A stretch of 64,000 nt of DNA from Prorocentrum cordatum (Eukaryota; Sar; Dinophyceae; Prorocentrales; Prorocentraceae). This document shows, piece by piece, positions 1-10,734 of this stretch. Numbering within the stretch: the first letter of the stretch is position 1; every line of letters begins with the position of its first letter. Location: assembly GCA_963575745.1 (NCBI GenBank), contig CAUYUJ010020682.1, positions 221,501-285,500 of the forward strand. The letters are read 5' to 3'. The notes under the pieces were generated by a model. It made no database searches, had not been told where the DNA came from, and saw only the letters and a list, made by a program, of their open reading frames with translations. The position numbers were made by a program, and so were the translations under genes.

Positions 1-154
1 GATCCAAATCCCGTGCCCGCGGCTCGTCGGACGGCGCCGCTCTCCCCACTCCCCCCTCTAACCCCCCAGCGCTCCCGTTTGAGCAGGGGTTCCGGGGGGG
101 AGAACCTCCCACCCCGTCTGACCACTCAAGAATTCTAGACGCGTGACGCTTCGC

Positions 155-227
155 GTAACCCCACCAGTCATACCGCCCTTTGGACTTTTCCTTGCGGGCC
201 GCTAATCAAAAAAGTAACCCCACCAGT
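155..227 (+). repeat. Dispersed motif GTAACCCCACCAGT, copies 1 and 2
   Basis: The 14-mer GTAACCCCACCAGT occurs at 155-168 and 214-227. The second copy is preceded by an A-run (AAAAAAGTAACCCCACCAGT). Two more copies lie at 2058-2071 and 2513-2525. A repeated exact 14-mer within 2.4 kb is unlikely by chance. It may be the edge of a small dispersed element, but I see no longer shared sequence around all four copies. Confidence 0.6.
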
Positions 228-690
228 TCCGGACCGCCATCCGAGTTCAGCGGCCATGGCTGCGCCCCCTCTTCTTCTCATTCACACTTTCTCTGCGGTT
301 TTCGGCTGCGCCCCCCACAATGTCTCTGCGGCTTTCGGCTGCGCCCCCGTCGTGTCCGCCGTGATTGCACAAATCGCTGATGTGTGGCCGCCCCTCGTCC
401 TTCCCTGGGCGCTCGCCTGGGCACGTCACCCGGGCCCTGGGCTTTGTCGGCGCCCCCTCCTCCTCCTCCTTCTCCTCCTCCGTTCCCCCCCTTCATTCAC
501 AATGACTTTGCGGCTTTCGGCTGCGCCCCCCCCGTGCGAAGGTTGCTGCGGCCGCAGAGGTGCGCCCGCCCTGTGACAGCCCGCGCACGGACGCTCAGGG
601 CTCCATTTGTGTCCAGCAGCATCTGGCTGCACCCCCTCCTCTTATTCACAAGTCTCTGCGGCTCTCGGCTGCCCCCCCCCCGCGTTCACA
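225..690 (+). repeat. Degenerate short repeat with TTCGGCTGCGCCCC core
   Basis: About five diverged copies of a unit containing ATTCACA, TCTCTGCGG and TTTCGGCTGCGCCCC lie near 291-315, 322-347, 504-530, 605-645 and 650-675. Spacing is irregular. Several overlapping open frames cross the block on both strands, as expected for GC-rich stop-poor repeats, so no gene is called. Confidence 0.6.
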
Positions 691-911
691 GCATAGAAAG
701 CATCGTCGGGAAGTTGTGACCCGCCCAGGGAGCAGCAGTGGCGACCCAGCCCAGCAGGCCAGCACGCTGACAGCGAAGGGTACTGCGGCCGGCGGACTGC
801 CTGCCCCAGCTCCGGTCGCACCCTTCCTCCGCAGGGGCAGCGTGGCATGTGGTGGGTGGGGGTGCCACCACGCACCATTGGGTGTGCCCTCGCCGTATGA
901 GCGACCCGTAT

Positions 912-1535
912 CGTGTGGTTCAGCCTGCGGTCAACTTGTAGCTCTTCTCGTCGCTGCCACATGCCAAGCCCTCGCCAGGACATCGCATCGTTGAGCCCCC
1001 GGACCGCGTGAGTCGGATACGATGTGGATACACTGGCTATCGGCTGGTTGCCAGCCTGCGAGCGCACGCCTGTGGTACTGCAGTGGAGGGGGGTTCGCCT
1101 TCCCATTGTGACACCGGCGCTCAGCAGCAGGCAGCGCCCCCCCCACCTGAGTATCGCCGTGGTTCTATGCTGACCCGATCATGGCGTTACCACAAGGACG
1201 TCTCGGCCCGCGGCCACTACGCCGCCTACAATCGTTGCGGCCTACAGTTGGTCGCCGCCAGGCATACTCAGCTTTTCGGGCTCCGTGACAGGTGGAGATC
1301 GGGCGCGTTCGTTAGCCACACTTCCGGTGTTACCTGATGTCTGGCTTCGCCAGGGTGTGGCCCTGCACCGAGTGGTTCAGCCTTCTGCAGTTCGTGGCGT
1401 ACCCCTAGCAGATCAGTTTGCGTCAGCTTCCGTCAGTTCTTGCATCGTCGTGCCCCCGAACCGCGAGAGTCGGATACGTTGTGTATGCACTGGCTACAGG
1501 CTGGAGAGGCTCTATCTCGCGTGCGCAGACCGATG
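912..1535 (+). repeat. Two diverged copies of a ~160-bp repeat
   Basis: The segment at about 912-1075 recurs at about 1368-1535. Shared landmarks in order are GTGGTTCAGCCT, CATCG near CCCCCG, the string GAGTCGGATACG, and a following ACTGGCTA. The 290 bases between the copies look unique. No protein or RNA family is recognised. Confidence 0.5.
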
Positions 1536-2540
1536 TCGCCCCCTTCTCATGCGAAGGACGGGCTTCAGCCACATCTCTGCGATAGTGAGTCATGGTGAGT
1601 GAGGCCCTTCTCTGCTTGCTGCCCCTTCTTTTCTTGGTGTTGCCGTGTGCCCCGGCTGGCGTTCGCACTTGCACCTTTTCTCTTCGCTCTGGCTTCGCTT
1701 CCGTGTGTTATTCGGCCGGAGACAGGCGCCGCCAGGGCGACTTCCTCTTGCCGTTCCAGTACCGCCCCTGTGCCGGTCGCCGCGGTCGTCCCCAGCCGTC
1801 GGGATGCTCGGCTTGATCACCTGGTCTCGTTGCGCTGGCTGGTGCCTGGCGCCTTTTAGGCGTTCCTCGTCGCCGTCTCGCCGCCGGTCGCCGCGTAGTG
1901 GTCCCCAATCGCCGGGATGTCTGCGCCAGCCTTGGCGTGTAATTTGGGTCATTTTGTCCCTCGCATGTGCATATGCCACTGCGGCCAATTATCTTCGCTT
2001 CGCGCCCCGTTCGAGCCCCGCTCCTCGACATTCGCCTGGGAGCCGCCAGCCAAAAAAGTAACCCCACCAGTCGTTCCTGGCCTTCGGGTGCTATGCTTTG
2101 CCGTTGGCGCTATGCCATTCCTGGATTGGTTTCGGTCTCCTGCTACCCGCGTGCAGACGGCCGTCAGCCGTTCCTGGATTCCCTACCCTGGTACAGCTAA
2201 TTACCTTCGTGACAATTGATATGTGGAAGCTATTCGCATCGGCATCCTGGCCTGCGATTCCTGCATTTCCCCACCAGCCTGATTCAGTTCGGCCTGGCAA
2301 TCTGATGCATGTCGGCGATGGTGGACCGCCTCCGACCTCCTGGCCCTGGCGCCCCCAGCTCTCCGCAGCGCAGCTCGGCGGTTTAGGCAGCTTAGGTTTG
2401 ACCCCGCGCTCTAGTTTGCTGCTCGCTGTAAGTTAGTAAGGACCGCGCCCCGGTCTTACCGACCCGCCGCCTGCGCCTTCGCTCGCGGCCGCGACCGCAG
2501 AAGTAACCCCACCAGCGAGAGTCCGTATAGCCCCATGCCT
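1535..2540. other. No gene recognised
   Basis: This stretch is GC-rich and pyrimidine-biased, with short overlapping open frames but no recognisable domain. A small internal duplication around 1780-1800 and 1890-1915 shares CGCCG, GTCCCCA and CGGGATG. Copies 3 and 4 of the GTAACCCCACCAG motif lie at 2058-2071 and 2513-2525. Confidence 0.6.
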
Positions 2541-2689
2541 CAAGCCGTCTCCTGGGGGGGCCTCCCCCCTCTGGGGTTTGGCCTCGAAGCTGGCTGGCGC
2601 GGCCTGGAGGCCGCCGTCTCCCCCCTTGGTTCGGCCTGCCTGCCATGCCCCCGTCTCCCGGCGTGCCGCGGCCGGCGCTGCGCCGCGCT

Positions 2690-3540
2690 CAGCGCTGGGC
2701 GGCGGCCGCGCGGCTCGCCGCCGCCCTGGCTGCCGCCAGCGGCGGCCCCCCTGGCTTGGCTGCGGCGGCCGGCGCCGCTGGCGCTGCGCGCCGCCAGCGC
2801 TGCCACTCCTCCCGCGGCTGCCGGCGCCGCCGCCGCCGCCGCGGCCTCCGCCGCGTGCGCCGCCGCCGGCCGCGGGCGCGCGCGCCGCCGCCGCGGCCGC
2901 TGACGCCGCTGCCGCCACCGCGGCCGCTGCCATGGCGGCCTCTGCGGCCGCGCCGCGGGCCGCGCCGGCAGGCGGGGCGGTGGCTGCGAGGGCGCGGTGG
3001 CTGGCGCCGCCGCCGCCGCCGCCGCCCGCGGCCGCCGGCGCCGCGGCCGCCGCCGCCGCCGCCGCCGCCGCTGCGGCTGCGGCGCGGCAGCCTTCGGCTG
3101 GCTCCCCTCCGGCGGCCGCTGCTGCTGCCGCTGCCGCCGCCGCCGCTGTTGCCGCCGCCGCCGCCGCCCCCGCGGCCGCCGCCGCTGCCGCTGCGGCCGC
3201 CGCCGCTGGCCCCCTCTGGCGGCGGCGGCGGCGGCGGGGCCGGCGGCGCCGCGGCCGGCGTCGCGGCAGCCTTCGCGGCGGCCGCGGCTGCGGCCGCTGC
3301 CGCCGCCGCTGCCGGCCCCTCGCCAGCGGCGGCGGCGGCGGATGGCGCGTTGGCCGGCGCCGCCGCGGCGACGCGCGGCCTGCCGGTCAGCCCCACGGCC
3401 TGCCTGGCTTCCCGCCCCGCGGCCGCTGACGGCCAGCCCGACGGCCCGCCCCGCGGCCAGCCAGACTGCCAGCCCCACGGCCGGCCCCACGGCCAGCCCT
3501 ACGGCAGCGCGGCCGCGCAGGGCGTCGTCAGCCGCAGCGC
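2690..3540 (+). repeat. GCC/GGC-rich low-complexity block
   Basis: The block consists almost wholly of GCC, GCG, CCG and GCT triplets with interspersed GCGGCCGC sites. Nearly all frames on both strands are open and read poly-Ala, poly-Pro, poly-Arg or poly-Gly, the signature of trinucleotide expansion rather than of one selected frame. Towards 3420-3510 it becomes a short repeat of CGGCCAGCCC-like units. Confidence 0.75.
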
Positions 3541-3579
3541 GCCGGTTCAGGCAGGCGGGCCTTGATTGCGCCCTTCACT

Positions 3580-5135
3580 CCTATGGGCACCCCTGGGGCA
3601 GTGTCTCTGTGGAGAAAGGAGATGCGACCCGAAGCGCGCCCCCTCCTGGAGACAGGGCCGCGGCGAAAATTGGGGGCGCTGCAGGGGGCGCGCCCGCGCT
3701 CGGAGACGTTCCTCACAATTCTGACATTCAGAAAGACGCATCCGAAAGTGCGGCCATCAGCTGCACAAGGAACGCGCCCCCTCCTGGAGACAGCATCGCG
3801 GCGATCGCTGGCAGCGCTGCAGAGGGCGCGCCCGCGCTCGGAGACGTTCCTCACAATTCCGACAGCCAGGGAGGCGCATCCGAAAGTGCGGCCTTCAGCT
3901 GCGAAAGGAACGCGCCCCGTCCTGGAGACAGCGTCGCGGCGGTAGTTGGCAGCGCTGCAGCGGGCGCGCCCGCGTTCGGCGACGTTCCTCGCAACTCTGA
4001 CAGTCAGGAAGATGCATCCGAAAGTGCGGCCTTCAGCTGCGAAAGGAAAGCGCCCCCTCCTGGAGACAGCATCGCGGCGATCGCTGGCAGCGCTGCAGAG
4101 GGCGCGCCCGCGCTCGGAGACGTTCCTCACAATTCCGACAGCCAGGGAGGCGCATCCGAAAGCGCGGCCTTCAGCTGCGAAAGGAACGCGCCCCGTCCTG
4201 GAGACAGCGTCGCGGCGGTAGTTGGCAGCGCTGCAGCGGGCGCGCCCGCGTTCGGCGACGTTCCTCGCAACTCTGATTGTCAGGAAGATGCATCCGAAAG
4301 TGCGGCCTTCAGCTGCGAAAGGAAAGCGCCCCCTCCTGGAGGCAGCATCATGGCGTTAGTTGGTAGCGCTGCTGAGGGCGCGCCCGCGCTCGGAGACGTT
4401 TCTCACAATTCTGACAGTCAGGAAGACGCATCCGAAAGTGCGGCCTTCAGCTGCAAAAGGAAAGCGCCCCCTCCTGGAGGCAGCATTGCGGCGATCGTTG
4501 GCAGCGCTGCAGAGGGCGCGCCCCCGCTCGGAGACGTTCCTCGCAATTTTGACAGTCAAGAGGATGCTTCCGAAACTGCAGCCTTCAGCTGCGAAAGGAA
4601 AGTAGGACAGCGCCCCCTCCTGGAGACAGCGTCGCGGCAATAGTTGGCAGCGCAGCAGCGGGCGCGCCCGTGCTCGGCGACGCTCCTCGCAATTCTGACA
4701 GGCAGGAAAATGCATCCGAAAGTGCGGCCTTCAGCTGCAGAAGGAAAGCGCCCCCTTCTGGAGACAGCATCGCGGCGATCGTCGGCAGCGCAGCAGCGGG
4801 CGCGCCCGCGCTCGGAGACGCTCCTCAAAATTCTGACAGGCAGGACAATACATCCGAAAGCGCGGCCTTCAGCTGCGAAAGGAAAGTAGGAAAGCGCCCC
4901 CTCCTGGAGACAGCGTCGCGGCGATAGCTGGCAGCGCTGCAGAGCGCGCGCCCGCGCTCGGAGACGTTCCTCAACATTCTGATTGTCAGGGAGATGCATC
5001 CGAAATCGCGGCCTTCAGTTGCGAAAGGAACGCGCTCCCTCCTGGAGACAGCATCGCGGCGATAGCTGGCAGCGCTGCGGAGGGTGCGCCCGCGCTCGGA
5101 GACGTTCCTCACAATTCCGAAAGTGCGGCCTTCAG
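3580..5135 (+). repeat. 138-bp tandem repeat, array A (11 units)
   Basis: The landmark CGGAGACGTT or CGGCGACGTT falls at 3701, 3839, 3977, 4115, 4253, 4391, 4529, 4675, 4813, 4959 and 5097. Spacing is therefore 138 bp except for two 146-bp units. Those two share an 8-bp insertion after GAAAGGAAAG (near 4602 and 4886), which breaks the frame. In one frame a unit reads about 46 residues containing ESAAFSC, APPPGDS and GSAAEGAPALGD. Because 138 is divisible by three, the frame stays open for many units, but the frame-breaking insertions and an open reverse strand argue for a satellite rather than a protein. Alternating unit subtypes (PRPGDSV against PPPGDSI) suggest amplification of a two-unit block. 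Confidence 0.85.
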
Positions 5136-5298
5136 CTGCAAGAGTCCTCTGGGAGAGTTCGAAACTGACCAGGTGGTCGTTTGCCGCAGCGCGTCGGTCC
5201 TTCCCCCTCCTGGAGACCGGCAGGCGCGCCCCCATGGTGTTCCTCGCTCCTATCAGCGCCCCTGTGGCAGGTTCGCGGAGGAATTCATCGGCGCGTCG

Positions 5299-5323
5299 CC
5301 CCCCCCCCCCCCCCCCCCCCCCC
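5299..5323 (+). repeat. Poly-C tract (25 C)
   Basis: This is an uninterrupted run of C directly after GCGCGTCG in the joint module between 138-bp repeat blocks. A paralogous site has 15 C at 5589-5603. The other paralogous sites (about 5207 and 5885) carry short mixed C/T instead. Confidence 0.9.
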
Positions 5324-5379
5324 TCCCTGGAGATAGGCAAACCAGCGCCCCTGCAACTCCAGGGGCAGGGCCTTGGTGG

Positions 5380-6110
5380 AGGCCGAGGGCGCGCCCGATA
5401 GCGCGCCCACTCCTGGCAACAGCATCGCGGCGACAGTTGGGGGCGCTGCAGAGGGCGCGCCCGCGTTCGGAGACCTTCCCCAGGAAAAAGATAGGCAGGG
5501 GATCATATCGGAGCGCGCAGCCTTCAGCTTCAGCAGTCCTCTGGGCGAACTACAGGCTGAAAAGGCGGTCGCTCGCAGCAGCGCGTCGCCCCCCCCCCCC
5601 CCCTGGAGACTGGCAAGCAGGCGTTCCTACAGCCCCATCGCTCCTATCAGCGCCCCTTGAGCAGCGTCGTTGTGGAGGCGGAAGGCGCGGCCGAAATGGT
5701 GCCCCGCCCTGGCAGCAGCATCGCGGCGACAGTCGGGGGCGCTGCAGAGGGCGCGCCCGCGTTTGGAGACGCCCCCCACACATGTGGCTGTCAGGAGATC
5801 ATATCGGAGCGCGCAGCCTTCAGCTGCAGCAGTCCTCTGGGAGAACCACAGGCTGAAAAAGGCGGTCGTTCGCAGCAGCGCGTCGGCCCTTTCCCCTCCC
5901 TGGGGATAGGCAAGCAAGCGTTCTTCCAGCTCCTCGCTCTGATCAGCGCCCCGTGGGCGGAGTCTTGGTGAAGGCCGAAGATGCGCTCGAAATGGCGCCC
6001 ACCCCTGGCAACCGCAGCGCGGCGGCAGTTCGGGACGCCGCAGAGGGCGCGCCCGAAAACGGACACCCGCCACACAGAACAGGCAGCCAGGAGGTCGTAA
6101 ATCCAAGAGC
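5380..6110 (+). repeat. Diverged 138-bp units alternating with a joint module
   Basis: Three degraded units (near 5400-5520, 5695-5820 and 5975-6110) keep TGGCA..CAGC, GCGCTGCAGAGGGCGCGCCCGC and GGAGAC landmarks. They alternate with a module containing TTCAGCTGCA, GTCCTCTGGG, CAGGCTGAAAA and GCGCGTCGG, which also sits at 5130-5260, 8590-8700 and 9060-9110. Array and joint module together form a higher-order repeat. Confidence 0.65.
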
Positions 6111-7030
6111 GGCCGTCAGTTGCCACAGCTCTCGCGTCGTCGGTGCGAACGAAGGTGCGACTGACAGTGGCCCAGGGCACTCGCGACTGGAGGGCTCGCC
6201 TGACTCCTGGATGCACGCGCGGGCCACAGACGGGCGCGTCTTCGCGATCGGCGCAGACGCTCCGGCCGACGCCTCCGAGGCCATCCCCGTGGCCGACGGC
6301 CGATGCGCAGCCCGCTACCTGGGGGGCCTGGGGCTGTCGTTGCACCTAGTCGAGGGCGAGACCCAGCGGCCCCCCGCTTTGACTCCGCCCGCCGCCGCCC
6401 CTGGCGCCTTCGAAGACCCCGTCGCTGGGGGGCAACGGGCCGGCCTTGCAGAGGCAGGACATCGAGGCCATCTGCCAGTTTGTCGAGAGAAGTCCCTTCG
6501 CGCCCATTCGCTCTCCTTCCCTTGTCAGCGAATCCGCCCGAGCGGACAGCGAACCGCGGCCGCCCCCTCTCGAAGCCCGGGCCTCGCCGGGGAAGGCGAC
6601 GTCCCAGCGAAAGACACGGTGTCTGGGAACGTGCTTCCGCCTGGCGCGACCCCCAGCACTCCCGCGCCCGGCGATGGTCTCGCGGCGACAGATGGGGGCG
6701 CGCCTGTGAACGAGGGCGGGCACAGGTTCGAAGGCGAACGCCAGCGAGATGGGCTTGTCCCCGCATGCCACAGTGCAGCTTTCCTCTCTGCCCCAGCTGC
6801 TGGAGGCGACCCGGCCCTTGCCTGGCGGCCAACCGCGCGGCCCGCGCCGACCCGCGCGGCCCCGCCGGGCGCCCCCGGGAAAATTGCGGCGGGCGGTGGC
6901 AGGACCGAGCCCTCTATCGAGGCGCCCGCCGAGGGTGCGCCCCGCAGGCCGAAACATGGCCCTGCTGAGGCCCGGGTAAGCAGCGGCTCGCGGCGCAGAC
7001 CAGATCCTGGAAGTCAAGCGGCCACAGTCG
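6110..7030. other. Unique GC-rich stretch, no gene recognised
   Basis: Sequence between the two 138-bp blocks. A long plus-strand frame reaches 7275 and the reverse strand is also largely open. The predicted peptide is Ala/Pro/Gly/Arg-rich without a recognisable domain. I cannot tell coding from low-complexity sequence here. Confidence 0.4.
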
Positions 7031-7042
7031 ACGGCGCCCCTC

Positions 7043-7534
7043 GTGGAGGCAGAGCGCCGACAGCTCCCGCGCGACACGACGCCCCTGGGGACAGGAGACG
7101 CAGCAGGGCCGCCTGCCGTGCCTGCGACGAGCTCGTTGATCCCGTGGACGGAGGCCGCGCGCACAAAGAGTTGCTGGGCAACGTTGACCTCTACAGGATC
7201 GGCGAGACGCCGGCAGCCAAGTTCGCGCGACTCCAGATGGCACGCATTCATCAGGAAGCACCCTGCGGGAGCTAAAGGCACGCCGAAAGGCAACCCGCCA
7301 CTGAACCCCGAGGCCATCTGCCGCAACTTCCTGGACGCTTGGAAACGCTGTGGATTCGACGCCTATCAGCTGGATCGACAGCTCGACCTGCGGGTTGACT
7401 GGGATTTGGAGCGCGTAAAATGGATGGGGCGTCAGGGCAAGGGCGGCCACCAGCCAAGCGGTCGCGCGTCAGGTTCGCAGCAATCCTGGGACTGGGACAA
7501 CTGGCCCTGGACCCACTCCTGGACACATTCCTAG
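7043..7534 (+). CDS. Weak candidate exon, unknown protein
   Basis: The frame ending at 7534 has more protein-like composition in its last 95 codons than the surrounding repeats. It carries a mixed hydrophobic/charged segment (NPEAICRNFLDAWKRCGF, then DLRVDWDLERVKWMG) and a Trp-rich tail (WDWDNWPWTHSW). The part before about 7210 is low complexity. A different frame immediately upstream (ACDELVDPVDG, then FARLQMARIHQEA, ending 7275) also looks protein-like, so a frameshift or splice junction near 7200-7275 is possible. I recognise no family. The start is uncertain because the first ATG lies in low-complexity sequence. Confidence 0.2.
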   Translation: MEAERRQLPRDTTPLGTGDAAGPPAVPATSSLIPWTEAARTKSCWATLTSTGSARRRQPSSRDSRWHAFIRKHPAGAKGTPKGNPPLNPEAICRNFLDAWKRCGFDAYQLDRQLDLRVDWDLERVKWMGRQGKGGHQPSGRASGSQQSWDWDNWPWTHSWTHS

Positions 7535-7719
7535 GAGGCAAGCGGGGCGGCGACCACAACGGCGACGGGAGAGGCGACATGCGCTCCCGCACATGGCGGT
7601 GATCCATTTGTATTCGGCAAACCAGTGGCCTTCAGCCACTTCCTGGTAGCGCTTTCTGCCTCCCTCTTCTCCTGGTGCGTCCTTCCTCTCCCGGAGTCAG
7701 GCAGGCGGACCCCAACAGT

Positions 7720-9110
7720 GCTCCTCACTCCTATCAGCACCCCTGGAGCAGTGTCGTTGTGGAGACAGGAGTTGCGACCCGAAGCGCGCCCCATCCTGGA
7801 GACAGGGCCGTGGCGAAAATTCGGGGCGCTGCAGAGGGCGCGCCCGCGCTCGGAGACGTTCCTCGCAATTCTGACTGCCAGGCAAATGCATCCGAAAATG
7901 CGGCCTGTAGCTGCAAAAGGAAAGCGCCCCCTCCTGATGACAGCGTCGCGGTGATAGTTGGCAGCGTTGCAGAGCGCGCGCCCGCGCTCGTAGACGTTCC
8001 TCACAACTCTGACAGTCAGAAAGATGTATCCGAAAGTGCGGCCTTCAGTTGCAAAAGGAACGCGCCCCCTCTTGGAGACAGCATCGCGGCGATAGTTGGC
8101 AGCGCAGCAGCGGGCGCGCCCGCGCTCGTAGACGTTCCTCACAACTCTGACAGTCAGGAAGATGTATCCGAAAGTGCGGCCTTCAGCTGCAAAAGGAACG
8201 CGCCCCCTCCTGGAGGCAGCATCATGGCGTTAGTTGGTAGCGTTGCTGAGGGCGCGCCCGCTCTCGTAGACGTTCCTCACAACTCTGACAGTCAGGGATA
8301 TGCATCCGAAAGTGCAGCATTCAGCTGCGAGGAACGCGCCCCCTCCTGGAGACAGCATCCTGGCGATTATTGGCAGCGCTGCAGAGGGCGCGCCCCCACT
8401 CGGAGACGTTCGTCACAATTCTCACAGTCAGGAAGATGCATCCGAAAGTGCGGCCTTCAGCTGCGAAAGGAACGCGCCCCCTCCTGGGACAGCATCGCGG
8501 CGATAGTTGGCAGCGCAGCAGCGGGCGCGCCCGCGCTCGGTGACGTTCCTCGCAATTCTGAAGGCAGGAATTTGCATCCGAAAGTGCGGCCTCCAGCTGC
8601 AAGGGCCTACTGGGGGAGTTCGAGACTGATCATGCGGTCGTTTGCCACGCCGCGTCGGTCCGTCCCCCTCCTGGAGACTGGCAGACGACCCCCATAGTGT
8701 CCCTCGCTCCTATCGAAGGAACCCAGAAATGCCGTCGAAAGCGCGCTCCCTCCTTGAGACAGCATCGCGGCGATAGTTGGCAGCGTAGCAGAGGGCGCGC
8801 CCGCGCTCGGAGACGTTCTTCCCGATTCAAACACTCAGGAATTTGTATCCTACAGTGCGGCCTTCATGCCACATGCTCCTCACTCCTATCAGCGTCCTTG
8901 GGGCAGGTTCGCGGAGGAGGCCGGGATGCGCTCGAAAGTTTCCCCCCTCCTGGAGACAGTATCGCGGCGATGGTTGGGGGTGCCCAAGGCGCTACAGAGG
9001 GCGCACCCGCGCTCGGAGATGTTCCTCACAATTGTGACAGTCAGGGCTTTGTTTCCGAAAGTGCAGCCTTCAGCTGCAACAGCCCTCTGGTTGCGCAGCA
9101 AACCGAGCAC
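7720..9110 (+). repeat. 138-bp tandem repeat, array B
   Basis: This second array has landmarks at 7851, 7989, 8127, 8265, 8401, 8538, 8808 and 9013. The first spacings are 138 bp and later ones vary (136, 137, then irregular), so the later units are frameshifted. The entry sequence at 7725-7850 (CACTCCTAT, GCGACCCGAAGCGCGCCCC, GACAGGGCCG) closely matches 3585-3700, the entry of array A. The arrays are therefore paralogous copies of a higher-order block. The last units interleave with the joint module. Confidence 0.8.
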
Positions 9111-9815
9111 GCGGTCATGCCGCGCCACCGCTTGCGCCACCTATCGCGAGGTAAAGGAAGCAGAATGACCGGAAACTTTACTGCAAGTATTGGGGGCGCA
9201 GAAAGGCCGGCAACTTCACTGCAAACATTGGGGTCGGCTCAGGGGGGAATCCCGCCCACGCTGGACCCCCGTCGGCGGACAGGTATGGCAGTGCGACAAA
9301 ACAGGCGGACACCCCTTCGGCTCCTTACCCCTATCAGCGCCCCTCTCGTGCGCTATCCTGCAGGTCCTTCCACCCATCCCTTCCCCATCCACCCTGGCCC
9401 CTCATCTCTCCTCGTTTCCTCTGCCATCCCGAGTGCGGCCTTTCGCGCGCACCCTCCTTTTCTTCGCTTGCTCAACCAATCCAGCGCACGGGTGTTGCTG
9501 TTGGGCCACGCCATGCAATCGTTGTATCTGTCATCGCAACAAGTGTAAATTGCAGTTTGCTCATTGCCTCTATGGCGCCTGTCTGTGCCAATTCCATCCC
9601 GCATGTCCGTCGATGTGAGGGGATGCTTGCATACGGGCGCAGTTGTGCCTCTCGTCTTATCCCTGCGGGTGCACTTGGTTATCCTCCCTTGTGTTGAACG
9701 CACACTGTCTCAATGAACACCGCCATGGCCACCTCAGCCAACCTACTCCCAAGGTCATTTTTCAACTTATGTTCGATGTAATGGTGGGTGAGCGCCTAGA
9801 CCTACTTCAAGAGTC
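9110..9815. other. No gene recognised; small direct repeat
   Basis: A 27-base sequence with CTGCAAGTATTGGGG at 9171-9197 recurs as CTGCAAACATTGGGG at 9210-9236, 39 bp downstream. The rest is C/T-rich, with no recognisable coding or RNA feature. Confidence 0.5.
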
Positions 9816-9880
9816 AGTTTGAATTCATCGCGCTCCCCATGCAATCTGCCTCGACGGCTACATCTTAAGCTGGGCTCCCC

Positions 9881-10732
9881 GTGCGAGCTCCAGGACATTC
9901 GCGTCGCTACGGTGGTGGCGCAAGCCCGGGTCTGCCACATGGAGGATCTTCGGCAAGGTGGGCTTCGCGTGCGTACCGGGGCAGCGCGGCCGCGCGATGG
10001 TCTGCTGATGCGCGATGGGCCCGTCGCGCTGCCCCCGGGGATCCGGAAGTGGTTCGCGCAGGCTGTCCCCGGACGTGCTCGGCCACCTCTGCCGATTTCG
10101 CTCGTCGCGAGGCGACCTGGCAGGCAGCCCGAATTCGCGCGCTGCTCGCCGAGCATCATTTTGCTACGCTCGGCGCCCATCTGTGCCGCCGCCTGGGCTA
10201 CTGACGGGTGGATGTTTTCCCTAACGCACGCTTGCGCCGATTTCTCAAGCACATGGAGCTCCTCAGCCGCATGTCGGCTCTTCTCTGTGTCTTTGCTTCC
10301 GCCCTCCGCACTGCTTTGAACGCTTGGCTGCCGGCCCGATGTTCCAAAGAGTGGCGAGGTGTGTTTTCGGCTGCCGCGCAGGTGCTGACAGCATGCAGCA
10401 CTACGCTGGGTGTGTCTTGTATCATCGGTGGGGTCGCGAATACTGCGCACTCGCGAGGCCTCCTCCAGGCGCTGCTCTAGGCTGGTTTCTGGGATTGCGG
10501 GCGTCCACGTCCGAGGATGGCGCCGCCGAGCGTTTCACCGGCGAGGAGGCGCAAACGCTTCGGGCGGTGAGTGTTTACGCGCTGTTCACAAGTAGTTTCG
10601 CATTTCGCCATCGTTCCGCGTAGCCGCATGACGCGGAGCACGCTTTCAAAGCTGCCGTCCGAGAGGCTTGCAAGGCCGGGCTCTTCGATAGCCTGTTCGC
10701 TCGTTCGCGCCGTCCGCGCCGCGGAGGTTAGC
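9881..10732 (+). pseudogene. Non-LTR retrotransposon, C-terminal fragment (degenerate)
   Basis: Three frames join into the 3' end of a LINE-type polyprotein. One frame (to about 10330) reads a helical segment ending ALRTALNAW. The next, from about 10340, reads a Cys/His knuckle with C-x3-C-x8-H-x3-C spacing (Cys codons at 10360, 10372 and 10411, His at 10399; core CVFGC and QHYAGC). The same frame, after an in-frame TAG at 10621-10623, continues as a helical tail (AEHAFKAAVREACKAGLFDS) and stops at 10730-10732. A zinc knuckle of this kind after the RT domain is known in many non-LTR elements. No RT palm motif (YxDD) is visible upstream, so the copy is 5'-truncated. One frameshift and one nonsense codon mark it as dead. 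Family assignment is by pattern recognition only. Confidence 0.6.
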
Positions 10733-10734
10733 TG

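Noticed and set aside
2997-4643. 548-codon plus-strand open frame across the GCC block and 138-bp array
   Set aside because: It starts in GCC low-complexity sequence, the unit length is divisible by three, the reverse strand is also open, and later units carry 8-bp and 1-2-bp frame-breaking indels. Satellite origin explains the frame.
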